DNA of 64,000 bases, from the NCBI RefSeq assembly GCF_021728535.1, contig NZ_JAKKDU010000002.1, positions 190,932 to 254,931 on the forward strand. The letters run 5' to 3'. The stretch comes from Wocania arenilitoris. Its GTDB lineage: Bacteria; Bacteroidota; Bacteroidia; Flavobacteriales; Flavobacteriaceae. Positions 19,017-27,219 of this stretch are shown here, piece after piece. Made by a program: the position numbers and the translations under genes. The first letter of the stretch is position 1. Every line of letters begins with the position of its first letter. Under the pieces are notes generated by a model, which saw only the letters and a program-made list of their open reading frames with translations, was not told the origin of the DNA and searched no databases.

Positions 19017-20393
19017 ATGAAATACATAAAATATTATTTATTTTCACTAGGGATACTATCTGTTTTATCTTGTGATAATGAACTTGAAATAGCCCCTGTA
19101 TCCAACTTGAGTACATCAAGTTTTTATCAAAAAGAGTCCGATTTTGAGCAAGCTTTAATAGGTGCATATAGTGGACTTAAGAATACATATAATGATGTGT
19201 TTGTATTTGGTGATGTGCGTTCTGATAATACGATTCCTAATGAATCAGGTTCAGTAACCACTCTTCAGGATTTTGATAAATTTAATTTGAATCCGAGCAA
19301 TGCATTGTTAGAATCGAATTGGAATAGAACATATAATACTATTAATAGAATAAATCTTATATTGGACAGAATTGATGATGCTGAGATTGATAATTCTATT
19401 GCAAGCCGTATCAAAGGTGAAGCTCAATTTTTAAGAGGGCTTAATTATTTTAACCATGTCCGTAATTTTGGGAATGTTCCTTTGATTTTAAATCCGATTA
19501 CTGCTAATGAAGCACTGGAATTTCCTCAAAGCAATCCAACGGAAGTATATGCACAAATAGTCAGCGATTTAAAATCTGCAGCAAATCTTTTGCCAGAGAG
19601 TTTTAGTGGAAATGATGTTGGTAGAGCAACAAGCATAGCAGCTAATGCCCTTTTAGGGAAAGTGTATTTAACTATTGGTAATTATGTAGAGGCAGAGAGT
19701 TCTTTGCGCTCGGTATTAGCTTTAGAAGGGAGTAAGGTTGACTTACTTGCTAATTATGCAGATGTGTTTGACCAAGCTAATGAATATAATGCCGAAATTA
19801 TTTTTGCTGTTAGATATGCAAATGACGGTCTAAATGGTAATGGGTTCAATTATGGTTTCGCTAATCCCCTTGAGCCAAATAATAGGGCTACAGGAACAGA
19901 TTTATTTGATGAATATGAACCAGGTGATGTTAGAAGGGATTTTACTTTGAACACTGGAGTGGCGCCAGGTGAGATTTTAATATATAAGTACGGCAATCCA
20001 GGTACTTCCGGTAGAGGAGAAAGCGATTGGCCGATAATCCGATTTTCAGATGTGCTTTTAATGCTATCAGAAGCACTAAACGAACAATCTTATGTAGCTG
20101 ATGGCGAGGCTTTCACACTATTGAACCGTATTAGAAATAGAGCTGGTTTAGGACCAATAACTTCTACAGAAGCTCCAAATCAAGAAACTTTTAGGCTTGC
20201 AATGGAACATGAGAGAAGGGTGGAATTTGCAGGAGAAGCTCACAGGTGGTATGATTTGGTGCGAACAGACAGATTTGAAGATCTGTTGGGGAGTTTAGGA
20301 GCTAAATCTACTAGCAATCTATTTCCAATCCCTTTAGCGGAAATTCAAAAAATAAATGATGAAAGCATTTTAAGACAAAATCCAGGATATTAA
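19017..20393 (+). CDS. SusD/RagB family nutrient-binding lipoprotein
   Basis: 458 residues. The lipobox ends at C19 (SVLSCDNE), which predicts an outer-membrane surface lipoprotein forming the lid on SusC. SusD features are LSTSSFYQKESDFEQALIGAYSGL at the N-terminus, the TPR-like helical stretch QFLRGLNYFNHVRNFGNVPLI, and the C-terminal RNRAGLGPI and ERRVEFAGEAHRWYDLVRTD segments with LFPIPLAEI near the end. It pairs with the SusC immediately upstream. A rho-independent terminator candidate follows at 20422. Confidence 0.95.
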   Translation: MKYIKYYLFSLGILSVLSCDNELEIAPVSNLSTSSFYQKESDFEQALIGAYSGLKNTYNDVFVFGDVRSDNTIPNESGSVTTLQDFDKFNLNPSNALLESNWNRTYNTINRINLILDRIDDAEIDNSIASRIKGEAQFLRGLNYFNHVRNFGNVPLILNPITANEALEFPQSNPTEVYAQIVSDLKSAANLLPESFSGNDVGRATSIAANALLGKVYLTIGNYVEAESSLRSVLALEGSKVDLLANYADVFDQANEYNAEIIFAVRYANDGLNGNGFNYGFANPLEPNNRATGTDLFDEYEPGDVRRDFTLNTGVAPGEILIYKYGNPGTSGRGESDWPIIRFSDVLLMLSEALNEQSYVADGEAFTLLNRIRNRAGLGPITSTEAPNQETFRLAMEHERRVEFAGEAHRWYDLVRTDRFEDLLGSLGAKSTSNLFPIPLAEIQKINDESILRQNPGY

Positions 20394-20421
20394 ATATTTG
20401 AGTTAGTTAAGTTTATGAATA

Positions 20422-20464
20422 GGAATTGTAAACTTTTTAAAATTGCAGTTCCTTTTCTTTCTTT
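20422..20464 (+). terminator. probable intrinsic terminator after SusD
   Basis: The arms GGAATTGTAA (20422-20431) and TTGCAGTTCC (20443-20452) form a 10-bp RNA stem with two G-U pairs, followed by the T-rich run TTTTCTTTCTTTTC. It would end or attenuate the SusC/SusD transcript before the cytochrome gene set. Confidence 0.6.
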
Positions 20465-20585
20465 TCATTTGACTTGAGATATACTTATCAAAGTTTGATA
20501 CAGTTTCGTACTGGTAAAGGTAGCGTCTTAATTATATGAAAATGATTGCTAATGTTCTCACAAAAGCTAAATTAAGATATTATTA

Positions 20586-20709
20586 AAATAGTGTTGCTCA
20601 AATTATGAATCATAAAAAATTGATGTTAAACTTCTTGGTCATTTTATTTTTGATTACAGGATGTAACTCCGAACTTCCGGATGGTGTAAAATTGAAATAT
20701 CAAGCATTA
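20586..20709 (+). repeat. 124-bp direct repeat, copy A (start of the PSCyt gene)
   Basis: The block from AAATAGTGTTGCTC to CAAGCATTA covers 19 bases before the gene and its first 35 codons. It recurs at 29541-29664 with a single difference (A at 20600, T at 29555). The two copies lie 8,955 bases apart in the same orientation and bracket the five genes of the cytochrome/GH31 module. Confidence 0.95.
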
Positions 20710-23151
20710 CCCGAAACGGTCGACTTTAATTTTCATGTACGCCCTATTCTATCTGACCGCTGTTTCCACTGCCATGGACCTGATGAGAATGGTCGAAAAG
20801 CAGACCTTCGATTGGACGTGCGAGCAGATGTCATTTCTAAAGGTCATGATAAAGAATTATTCACTATCAAGCCTGGGAAACCATGGGAAAGTAATTTAAT
20901 TCGTAGAATCCTCACTGAAAAGGAAGAAGAATTGATGCCGCCTCCCGATTCTAAATTATATCTCACAGATGAGGAAAAGGCTATCTTGATTAAATGGATT
21001 GAACAGGGAGCTGCTTATAAAGAGCACTGGGCTTATATTCTGCCAAAAAAAGTGGCATTACCCAAGCTTAAATTAAATACATGGGCTCGAAATGAGATTG
21101 ACTTTTTTGTAGGAGAGAAATTGGAAAAGATAGGTATTGAGCCTTCTTCAGAGGCAGATAAAACAACACTCATTCGTCGATTGACTTTTGATTTGATTGG
21201 TTTGCCTCCATCTCTTGAAGATGTTGCATTCTTTATTAATGACACAACTGAAAATGCCTATGAGATGTTAGTAGACAGACTACTAGCTTCTCCAAGATTT
21301 GGTGAACGTTGGGCATGGGAATGGCTAGATGTAGCTCGTTACTCCGATACCAATGGTTTTCAAGGTGATTATAGTAGAGATATGTGGCCTTGGCGTGATT
21401 GGGTAATCCAGGCATTTAATGATAATATGCCCTATGATGATTTTACTGTTAAGCAGCTTGCAGGTGATTTGTTGCCCAATCCTACAAAGAAAGATATCTT
21501 GGCTACAGCTTTTAATAGAAACCATCCTTATAACACCGAGGGAGGAAGTATTCCAGAAGAAACTCGTGTCGTGAACGTATTTGACAGAGTGGAGACTACT
21601 GGAACAGTTTGGTTGGGTCTAACTTTAGAATGTGCACGCTGCCATGATCATAAGTTTGATGCTGTGTCGCAGAAAGAGTATTACCAGCTATTTGATTATT
21701 TCAACCAAACTTCAGAGGAGGGAGGTGTTTGGATGAACAAGAAGATAAAACCTGTACTTAACATCTGTACTCCCGAAAAGGAAAAAGAAATAGAACAACT
21801 AGAGAATTATCTTGAAGGTCTGTATGCTGATATAGATAAAGCTGAACTACAAGTATTTCCACGCGAATTGGGACTTCCTAGTTCTGAATCCAAGATTGCA
21901 AAAAGTACTAAAAACCTTAATCGTAGAATTTTGTCGAGTTCAGCCAATAACAGGAGCGCAGGAGATTATAAAAGTTTGTTGAGTTATTTTAATCATTGGG
22001 ATGATTATGCTTCTTTATTAAGGAAAGCGATTGAAAATACGGGGAAATTGCAAGAACTCGATTCTGAAATTCTTCGTGTTATGGTTATGGATGAAAAAGA
22101 AGAGGCTAGACAAACTTTTGTTTTGAATCGAGGAAGCTATGACGGACCATTATTTGACCAAGAAGTTTTCAGAAATGTTCCAGAAGTTCTTCCAGCATTA
22201 CCTGATGGAATAAAAAATAATAGACTTGCTTTTGCCCAATGGTTAGTTTCCAAAGAGCAACCATTGACCTCAAGAGTTACAGTAAATAGGTATTGGCAGT
22301 CTTTTTTTGGAAAAGGTTTTGTAAAAACAGCCGATGATTTTGGGGTGCAGGGAGCGTTGCCAACACATCCTGAACTGTTAGACTGGCTATCAGTGGATTT
22401 TCAAGAAAGTGGATGGGACTTAAAGGCATTATTCAAAAAAATTGTGATGAGTTCTACCTACAGGCAATCGTCAAAAGTTCATGAAAAGCATCTGAAATTA
22501 GATCCAGAAAACAAGTTCTTGGCTCGGGCAACCCGAATGCGTTTACCTTCATGGATGCTAAGAGACCAAGCACTTGCCTTAAGTGGATTAATGGTAGATT
22601 CCTTGGGAGGAAAACCAGTAAAACCATATCAACCCAAGGGCATTTGGGAAGATGCAACATTTGGTAAAATAACCTATAATCAGGATCATGGAGATGCCCT
22701 TTACCGAAGGACGTTGTATACTTTTTGGAGACGTATCGTTGGACCAACTGTCTTGTTTGATAATTCTACACGTCTGAAAACAATGGTAAAACCCCAACTA
22801 ACCAACACTCCTCTTCATGCCCTTACTACGCTAAATGATATAACCTATATGGAAGCAGCTAGGGTGTTGGCCACTAATACTATTAAATCCAATGCAAAGG
22901 ATAAGGATCGAATCTTAAAGATGTTCACTACGGTAACTTCAAGAAAACCAATTGTTGCAGAACTGGAAATTTTTCAAGATAGATTGATACAGTTACAACA
23001 AGAGTTCAGAAAAAAAAGAGAGGAAGCACTAAAAATAGCTACCATTGGTGAGTTTCCTATGGATGAAAGTTTAGATTTTATCGAACTGGCATCTTATACC
23101 GTACTGGGATCTATTATGCTCAATTTGGACGAAACTATAACACGACAGTAA
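20605..23151 (+). CDS. PSCyt1 - DUF1549 - DUF1553 cytochrome c-type lipoprotein
   Basis: 848 residues. The lipobox ends at C20 ([10 protein letters not shown]). The N-terminal PSCyt1 domain has the haem-binding CFHCH (C53, C56, H57) followed by [14 protein letters not shown] and the MPPP motif that usually supplies a Met ligand. Next come a PSCyt2/DUF1549 domain ([43 protein letters not shown]) with a second CxxCH ([12 protein letters not shown]), and a DUF1553/PSD1 domain ([27 protein letters not shown]). This architecture is typical of Planctomycetes and Verrucomicrobia and is found in some marine Bacteroidota. The biochemical role is unknown; two haem sites suggest redox chemistry outside the cytoplasm. 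The next gene overlaps its stop by one base. Confidence 0.9.
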   Translation: MNHKKLMLNFLVILFLITGCNSELPDGVKLKYQALPETVDFNFHVRPILSDRCFHCHGPDENGRKADLRLDVRADVISKGHDKELFTIKPGKPWESNLIRRILTEKEEELMPPPDSKLYLTDEEKAILIKWIEQGAAYKEHWAYILPKKVALPKLKLNTWARNEIDFFVGEKLEKIGIEPSSEADKTTLIRRLTFDLIGLPPSLEDVAFFINDTTENAYEMLVDRLLASPRFGERWAWEWLDVARYSDTNGFQGDYSRDMWPWRDWVIQAFNDNMPYDDFTVKQLAGDLLPNPTKKDILATAFNRNHPYNTEGGSIPEETRVVNVFDRVETTGTVWLGLTLECARCHDHKFDAVSQKEYYQLFDYFNQTSEEGGVWMNKKIKPVLNICTPEKEKEIEQLENYLEGLYADIDKAELQVFPRELGLPSSESKIAKSTKNLNRRILSSSANNRSAGDYKSLLSYFNHWDDYASLLRKAIENTGKLQELDSEILRVMVMDEKEEARQTFVLNRGSYDGPLFDQEVFRNVPEVLPALPDGIKNNRLAFAQWLVSKEQPLTSRVTVNRYWQSFFGKGFVKTADDFGVQGALPTHPELLDWLSVDFQESGWDLKALFKKIVMSSTYRQSSKVHEKHLKLDPENKFLARATRMRLPSWMLRDQALALSGLMVDSLGGKPVKPYQPKGIWEDATFGKITYNQDHGDALYRRTLYTFWRRIVGPTVLFDNSTRLKTMVKPQLTNTPLHALTTLNDITYMEAARVLATNTIKSNAKDKDRILKMFTTVTSRKPIVAELEIFQDRLIQLQQEFRKKREEALKIATIGEFPMDESLDFIELASYTVLGSIMLNLDETITRQ

Positions 23152-24635
23152 TGAATAAAAACAAGTTACATCCTTTTGAAGCCTATAACGCTGGTATTAC
23201 TCGGCGGGCTTTTTTTAGCAAAATAGCCGGTGGCATAGGTACAGCGGCTCTAGGAACAATGCTTAACAACAATTTACTATTTGGTTCTAACAATCCAAAT
23301 AAATTGTCTTTTTCTAGTGAACGTGGTTTACCTCATTTTCCGCCAAAAGCAAAACGTATAATTTATTTGTTTCAGAACGGCGCTCCTTCCCATGTAGACC
23401 TGTTTGATTACAAACCTATGCTCAAGAAATGGCATGGAAAGCAGATTCCAGACGAACTAACACATGGAAAAAGGTTTTCAACGATGACGGGTAATCAGGT
23501 ATCACGCCCTGTACTCGGAGAGATTTCCAACTTTGCCCAGCATGGACAAAGTGGTGCATGGATTTCAGATTTTATGCCAGAAACTGCTAAAGTGGCCGAC
23601 GAACTCTGTTTTATAAAATCCATGTATACTGAGTCTGTTAACCATGCACCAGCCATAACCTTTTTTCTAACTGGTACGGAGCAGCCAGGAAGGCCTAGTA
23701 TGGGATCTTGGCTCACCTATGGTTTGGGAAACTCTTCAAAAGATTTACCAGATTTTGTAGTCATGACATCTAGAGACAAAGAAGCTAGCTGTGGGCAAAT
23801 ATTCTACGATTATTATTGGGGTAGCGGTTTCTTACCAAGTAAGTTCCAAGGAGTGAAATTTAGAGGTAGCGGCGATCCTGTACTCTATCTTAAAAATCCC
23901 GAAGGAATGAGTAGAAGTATGAGAAGAAACCTATTGGATGATTTGCAAGCACTGAATGAACTCAATCACCAAGAATTTGGTGATCCAGAGATTCTCAGTA
24001 GGATTGCCCAATATGAGATGTCATATAAAATGCAAATGAGTGTTCCAGAACTAACCGATTTTTCAGATGAACCTCAACATGTTCTTGAAATGTACGGGCC
24101 AGATGTTAATCGGAAGGGAAGCTATGCATATAACTGTATCATGGCCCGTAGATTAGCCGAAAGAGGTGTTCCTTTTATTCAATGTATGCATGCTGGATGG
24201 GATCAACACAAAAACCTTAATCACCAACTTAAGATTCAATGTCAGGATACAGATGCACCCAGTGCTGCCTTAATCAAGGATTTAAAGCAACGGGGTATGC
24301 TTGAAGATACCTTAGTTATTTGGGGTGGCGAATTTGGAAGAACTCCATTTCTTCAAGGCGATATTGGGGATTATAAAAATTGGGGTCGAGACCATCATCC
24401 TTATGTATTCAGTCTTTGGATGGCTGGTGCTGGTGTAAAGCCTGGATTTAGTTTTGGTGCCTCGGATGATTTTGGATTCAATCCAATTGAGAACCCTGTT
24501 CATGTGCATGATTTCCAGGCAACCGTAATGCATTTAATGGGTATAAATCATGAAGATTTTACTTTTAAACATCAAGGAAGAAGGTATAGGCTTACCGATG
24601 TTCATGGACATGTGGTCAAGGATATTTTATCTTAA
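23151..24635 (+). CDS. DUF1501 family exported protein (sulfatase/alkaline-phosphatase fold)
   Basis: 494 residues. The N-terminus TRRAFFSKIAGGIGTAALG looks like a twin-arginine signal, so it should be exported folded. The body matches DUF1501 proteins, which almost always sit next to DUF1549/DUF1553 genes. Visible stretches are IIYLFQNGAPSHVDLFDYKP, MYTESVNHAPA, RRLAERGVPFIQCMHAGWDQH, IWGGEFGRTPF and RDHHPYVFSLWMAGAG. The family is thought to share the alkaline-phosphatase/sulfatase superfamily fold, but it lacks the sulfatase C-x-P-x-R site. It is translationally coupled to the cytochrome gene (TAATG). No enzymatic activity can be assigned from sequence. Confidence 0.9.
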   Translation: MNKNKLHPFEAYNAGITRRAFFSKIAGGIGTAALGTMLNNNLLFGSNNPNKLSFSSERGLPHFPPKAKRIIYLFQNGAPSHVDLFDYKPMLKKWHGKQIPDELTHGKRFSTMTGNQVSRPVLGEISNFAQHGQSGAWISDFMPETAKVADELCFIKSMYTESVNHAPAITFFLTGTEQPGRPSMGSWLTYGLGNSSKDLPDFVVMTSRDKEASCGQIFYDYYWGSGFLPSKFQGVKFRGSGDPVLYLKNPEGMSRSMRRNLLDDLQALNELNHQEFGDPEILSRIAQYEMSYKMQMSVPELTDFSDEPQHVLEMYGPDVNRKGSYAYNCIMARRLAERGVPFIQCMHAGWDQHKNLNHQLKIQCQDTDAPSAALIKDLKQRGMLEDTLVIWGGEFGRTPFLQGDIGDYKNWGRDHHPYVFSLWMAGAGVKPGFSFGASDDFGFNPIENPVHVHDFQATVMHLMGINHEDFTFKHQGRRYRLTDVHGHVVKDILS

Positions 24636-24650
24636 TCAATAAAAATAACT

Positions 24651-25715
24651 ATGGAGCGAAGAACTTTTATTAAGAATACGGGAATAGGTGTTGGTGCCTT
24701 GGTTACAGCCAAATCCATTCCATTTCAAATCTTGTCGTCAAAACCCAAATTGGATCAAACTATTCTGGGTCATGGTGATTTTAAATATAGGTTAGAACGT
24801 AAATGGGGAAACCTTAATCCAAAAAACCATCCCATTAAGAACTGTCATGAGATGGTTATGGATAAAAAAGGGCGCTTGTTGATGCTTACCGATCATGAGA
24901 AAAACAATATCCTTATTTATGAAAAATCGGGAAATTTGTTGGATAGTTGGACTCTGAATCTTCCAGGAGCACATGGATTGACCATCCATGACGAAGGTGA
25001 TTCTGAATATCTATATATTACTGATTCAAGTTTAGGTAAAGTATTAAAATGTACACTTTCAGGCGAAGTAATTCTTACCTTGAATCCTCCTAATAAAATT
25101 GGAGAATATAGACCAGATATGAGTTTTAACCCTACGGAGACTGCAATAGGCCCGAATGGTGATATCTACGTGGCCGATGGTTATGGCTCCCAATTTATTT
25201 TACAGTATGATGCACGTGGTCGTTTTATTAGAAAATTTGGAGGTGCCAGTATATTAAAAGAAGACAGGTTTCAACAAGCTCATGGTGTAACTTTGGATAC
25301 CCGTGACCCCAATAATCCTACTCTGTTATGTTCTGCAAGGATGAAAAATGCTTTTAAACGTTTTACCTTAGACGGTAAATATATAGAAACGTACTATCTA
25401 CCTGGAGCTTATGTGAGTAGAGCTGTAATTCATGGAGAAAATCTTTATTCAGGTGTTTGCTTTGGAATGGAAGAAGGAGATTATAATATGAAAATGAATA
25501 AAGGGTTTGTTACCATTTTAAATAAGGAAAATAAAGTAATATCCAATCCTGGTGGTAATAGGCCTAAATATAAACAAGGAAAGTTGCAGCTGATGCTACA
25601 AGATGAACCAATTTTTAAACATTGCCATGATGTATGCGTGGATAATGATGAAAACCTTTATGTATGTCAATGGAACGCCGGAGGTGTTTACCCTTATAAA
25701 TTACATAGGGTTTAG
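24651..25715 (+). CDS. NHL-type beta-propeller protein, exported
   Basis: 354 residues. The N-terminus MERRTFIKNTGIGVGALVTA resembles a twin-arginine signal. The rest has repeating blades of the NHL / 6-bladed propeller type, for example KNCHEMVMDKKGRLLMLTDH, YLYITDSSLGKVLKCTLSG, AIGPNGDIYVADGYGSQFI, RKFGGASILKEDRFQQAHG and HCHDVCVDNDENLYVCQWN. Such propellers resemble the peptidylglycine alpha-amidating lyase domain and are also plain binding scaffolds. The His and Tyr residues in FKHCHDVCVD could bind metal, but that is a guess. It lies 15 bases after the DUF1501 gene, in the same operon. Confidence 0.85.
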   Translation: MERRTFIKNTGIGVGALVTAKSIPFQILSSKPKLDQTILGHGDFKYRLERKWGNLNPKNHPIKNCHEMVMDKKGRLLMLTDHEKNNILIYEKSGNLLDSWTLNLPGAHGLTIHDEGDSEYLYITDSSLGKVLKCTLSGEVILTLNPPNKIGEYRPDMSFNPTETAIGPNGDIYVADGYGSQFILQYDARGRFIRKFGGASILKEDRFQQAHGVTLDTRDPNNPTLLCSARMKNAFKRFTLDGKYIETYYLPGAYVSRAVIHGENLYSGVCFGMEEGDYNMKMNKGFVTILNKENKVISNPGGNRPKYKQGKLQLMLQDEPIFKHCHDVCVDNDENLYVCQWNAGGVYPYKLHRV

Positions 25716-25784
25716 TTATTTTTTAATCAAGTTTAGTATTTTCTTTTAATAAGGAACAATGAACATTATATTAAATATACAAAA

Positions 25785-27182
25785 GTGAAGGAAGTTTCTG
25801 ATACTATAATATTTTTAGGTAGATTTCATCCAGTTTTGGTCCACCTTCCAATAGGTTTTATCTTCTTAGCTGGACTTATGGAGTTACTTTCCTGTTTCTC
25901 GAAGAAAAACCACAAAGTATTGAAAACAGGTATTTATATAGCTCTAATTGCTGGTGGATTTGGAGCATTGCTATCTGCATTAATGGGATATTTGATATCC
26001 CAACAAGGTGGGTATGATGATAAAACTCTGTTTTGGCATCAATGGTTGGGTATAGCTCTAGCATTATTGTCTTTTTTGGGATGGGGAATAAAATCAAATC
26101 GATTAAGTTTCAGGTTTCTAAAATCTAGGGCTATAATTGTGCTATTGGTGGTCTTGATGTTCATAACAGGTCACTTGGGAGGTAATCTTACCCATGGTAG
26201 TGATTATTTAACTGCATACGCGCCAAATTTTGTAAAAAAGATCTTGGGATATGAAGCTTCGTATCCTTTGATAATTCCGAAAAGTCTCGACTCGGTTAGA
26301 GTATTTGATCACCTTATTCAGCCCATATTGAATGCGAAATGTGTTCAATGTCATGGTGAGAATAAGGTTAATGGAGGGCTTAAACTGTCGTCTATAGAAA
26401 GTATTAGTAAAGGAGGAGAAGGTGGTGCTGTAATTGTAAAAGGTCAACCTTATGAAAGTGAACTTTTATTGAGGTGTACCTTGCCTCAAGAGCATAAAAA
26501 ATTTATGCCACCCAAAGGAACTCCACTTTCTTTTAGCGAGATGAAGCTTCTTGAATGGTGGATTTTACAAGGAGCATCTACGGACATGAAATTGACGACT
26601 ACTATTGTTCCTACAGAAATTCATCAGTTCTTAATGCGTGATTTTGGTGTGGATACTAAAACTAAACCATTTTACGATCGTATACAAGTTCCACCAATTG
26701 AAGAAGATTTGCTGCTAGAGTTTTCAAATGTAGGATGGAAGGCAACTAGATTATCTGTAAATCATCAATTATTGAATGTTAAATTATTTAGCGACTCCTT
26801 GTCTATCAAGCATTTAGAAGTTTTGCAGAAGGCAAAGGACCATGTTTTTTGTTTAGATTTAAGTGGTATTCGCACCTTAACAGATGATATGGTTAAGGTG
26901 GTTGTGCAATTGCCACATATCACTCATCTTAAAGTTGAGAAAACAGGAATCAAAGATTCAGGAGTTAAACTATTGGTTGGGCTACAACATTTGGAAGTAC
27001 TTAACCTATATGGTACCTCAGTAACCAATGAAAGTTTAATGGCTATTTCTGATATACCTAGCTTAAAGCGAGTATACCTTTGGAATACCAAAGTAACTCC
27101 AGAAAGCATAGTAAATTTTCATGAGTTGAATCCAAAAATAGAGGTAATAGGAATAGAATACGATCATCAAATAAAAGATTGA
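25785..27182 (+). CDS. membrane-anchored cytochrome c (PSCyt1) with leucine-rich repeats
   Basis: 465 residues from GTG at 25785. Four transmembrane helices fill residues 10-130, with FHPVLVHLPIGFIFLAG matching the DUF2231 type. A PSCyt1 haem domain follows, with CVQCH (C186, C189, H190), GGLKLSS, GEGGAVIVKGQPYESELLLR and FMPPKGTPL. The C-terminal third (about 345-455) is leucine-rich repeats of the LTDDMVKVVVQLPHITHLKVE type. This build is known mainly from planctomycete-like proteins. An ATG at 25759 preceded by AAGGAA opens a nine-codon frame that stops at this GTG, so a translational coupling or a small frameshift at the start is possible. It may pass electrons between the inner membrane and the exported cytochrome upstream. 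Confidence 0.85.
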   Translation: MKEVSDTIIFLGRFHPVLVHLPIGFIFLAGLMELLSCFSKKNHKVLKTGIYIALIAGGFGALLSALMGYLISQQGGYDDKTLFWHQWLGIALALLSFLGWGIKSNRLSFRFLKSRAIIVLLVVLMFITGHLGGNLTHGSDYLTAYAPNFVKKILGYEASYPLIIPKSLDSVRVFDHLIQPILNAKCVQCHGENKVNGGLKLSSIESISKGGEGGAVIVKGQPYESELLLRCTLPQEHKKFMPPKGTPLSFSEMKLLEWWILQGASTDMKLTTTIVPTEIHQFLMRDFGVDTKTKPFYDRIQVPPIEEDLLLEFSNVGWKATRLSVNHQLLNVKLFSDSLSIKHLEVLQKAKDHVFCLDLSGIRTLTDDMVKVVVQLPHITHLKVEKTGIKDSGVKLLVGLQHLEVLNLYGTSVTNESLMAISDIPSLKRVYLWNTKVTPESIVNFHELNPKIEVIGIEYDHQIKD

Positions 27183-27219
27183 ATAACTGGACTTATAGTT
27201 TTAAATCAAAATAAAAAAA

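Noticed and set aside
25759-25788. ATG with AAGGAA upstream of the LRR cytochrome gene
   Set aside because: The frame closes after nine codons; it may be a leader or a frameshift but cannot be claimed as a gene.
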